Shown here in pieces: positions 5,483 to 5,912 of a DNA stretch of 5,912 bases (position 1 is the stretch's first letter; each line of letters starts with the position of its first letter). Origin of the DNA: CAZBZG01 sp964496245 (lineage in GTDB: Bacteria; Planctomycetota; SZUA-567); the NCBI GenBank assembly GCA_964496245.1, contig CAZBZG010000288.1, forward strand, positions 1 through 5,912, in the 5' to 3' direction. The notes beneath the pieces are model-generated. The model was not told the origin of the DNA. It ran no database searches and was given only the letters and a program-made list of their open reading frames with translations. The position numbers and the translations under genes are program-made.

Positions 5483-5912
5483 ATGCTCTGGACCCTGATC
5501 CGCAAGGAGATCGCCGCGCACATCCTGTCGCTCCGGTTTGCGGTGACCTTCATGCTCTTCCTGCTTCTCGTCGTGCTCAGCCTGGTGCTGAGCACGGACG
5601 AATTCCAACGCGAGACCGCCCTCCACGCGGCGCGCGAGCGGGCCTACCGCCAGGCGCTGAACGACATCATCGACACGGAGAATCCGTGGCGCCGCTACAG
5701 CCGCCTGCGCTGGCACGAAGGCAAGACAGACGCCGTGCCGGGGTCGGATCTGGCATGGCTCGGGCAGGGCCTGCAGCCCGGCTACCCCATGGCGCTCAAC
5801 ACCAAGAGCCTGGGGGTGCAGGCCGTCGCGAGCGGCTTGATGCGCAACCCGCTCTCGGCGCTGTTGCGCATCCCGGACTTCGTGTACGTGGTCAACACCG
5901 TGCTGTCGCTGC
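5483..5912 (+). CDS. ABC-2 type permease, N-terminal part (runs off right edge)
   Basis: The first 143 codons are present, open to the window end. The product begins MLWTLIRKEI, a cytoplasmic start typical of ABC-2 permeases, followed by one strong membrane helix (about residues 18-37, rich in L, V and F). A soluble stretch of about 100 residues (38-140) then has no further membrane helix: a charged, arginine-rich part at 40-80 and a milder part ending P-D-F-V-Y-V-V-N-T-V-L-S-L, which probably leads into helix 2. A large periplasmic insertion between helices 1 and 2 is known from the NosY/GldF-like (COG1277) branch of ABC-2 permeases, and that is my best placement. It follows the ATPase gene by two bases and is certainly in the same operon. 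The remaining helices lie beyond the window. Confidence 0.8.
   Translation, partial: MLWTLIRKEIAAHILSLRFAVTFMLFLLLVVLSLVLSTDEFQRETALHAARERAYRQALNDIIDTENPWRRYSRLRWHEGKTDAVPGSDLAWLGQGLQPGYPMALNTKSLGVQAVASGLMRNPLSALLRIPDFVYVVNTVLSL

Noticed and set aside
1..5912. CRISPR arrays, tRNA or rRNA genes, insertion sequences, attachment sites
   Set aside because: I saw no spaced direct repeats, no cloverleaf-like or rRNA-like stretch, no transposase and no terminal inverted repeats. The window is ordinary chromosomal gene content.

Overview
This is a GC-rich window from a Gram-negative bacterium. An outer-membrane TolC-type channel gene implies a two-membrane envelope, genes are tightly packed, and Shine-Dalgarno sites are strong. 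The lineage cannot be fixed from the sequence. A PVC-group bacterium or another little-cultured phylum is a guess only.

Layout. The left part is read from the minus strand. It holds the 5' part of a DUF58-type membrane protein gene that runs off the left edge (359 down to 1). Next comes a 168-bp spacer (360-527) with hexamer-periodic inverted repeats and a cluster of short palindromes, then a complete M55 (DppA-like) D-aminopeptidase gene (1310 down to 528). A 238-bp divergent region (1311-1548) follows, with a sigma70-type promoter pointing each way. The right part is one plus-strand operon of four genes: TolC-family outer-membrane lipoprotein (1549-3144), a NEW3-domain membrane protein (3141-4712), an ABC ATPase (4740-5480) and an ABC-2 permease that runs off the right edge (from 5483). 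Junctions are a 4-base overlap, 27 bases and 2 bases.

How the genes fit together. The four-gene operon looks like an envelope-spanning ABC exporter. The ATPase and ABC-2 permease would form the inner-membrane pump and the TolC-family protein the outer-membrane duct. The slot normally held by an HlyD/AcrA-type periplasmic adaptor is filled by an unusual protein: a signal peptide, an adaptor-like alpha-hairpin at the extreme N-terminus, then beta-rich and NEW3-type domains, then a C-terminal membrane anchor. This is the most interesting item in the window. It may be a non-canonical adaptor with reversed membrane topology. The substrate is unknown. The divergent M55 peptidase shares the regulatory region but need not share the function.
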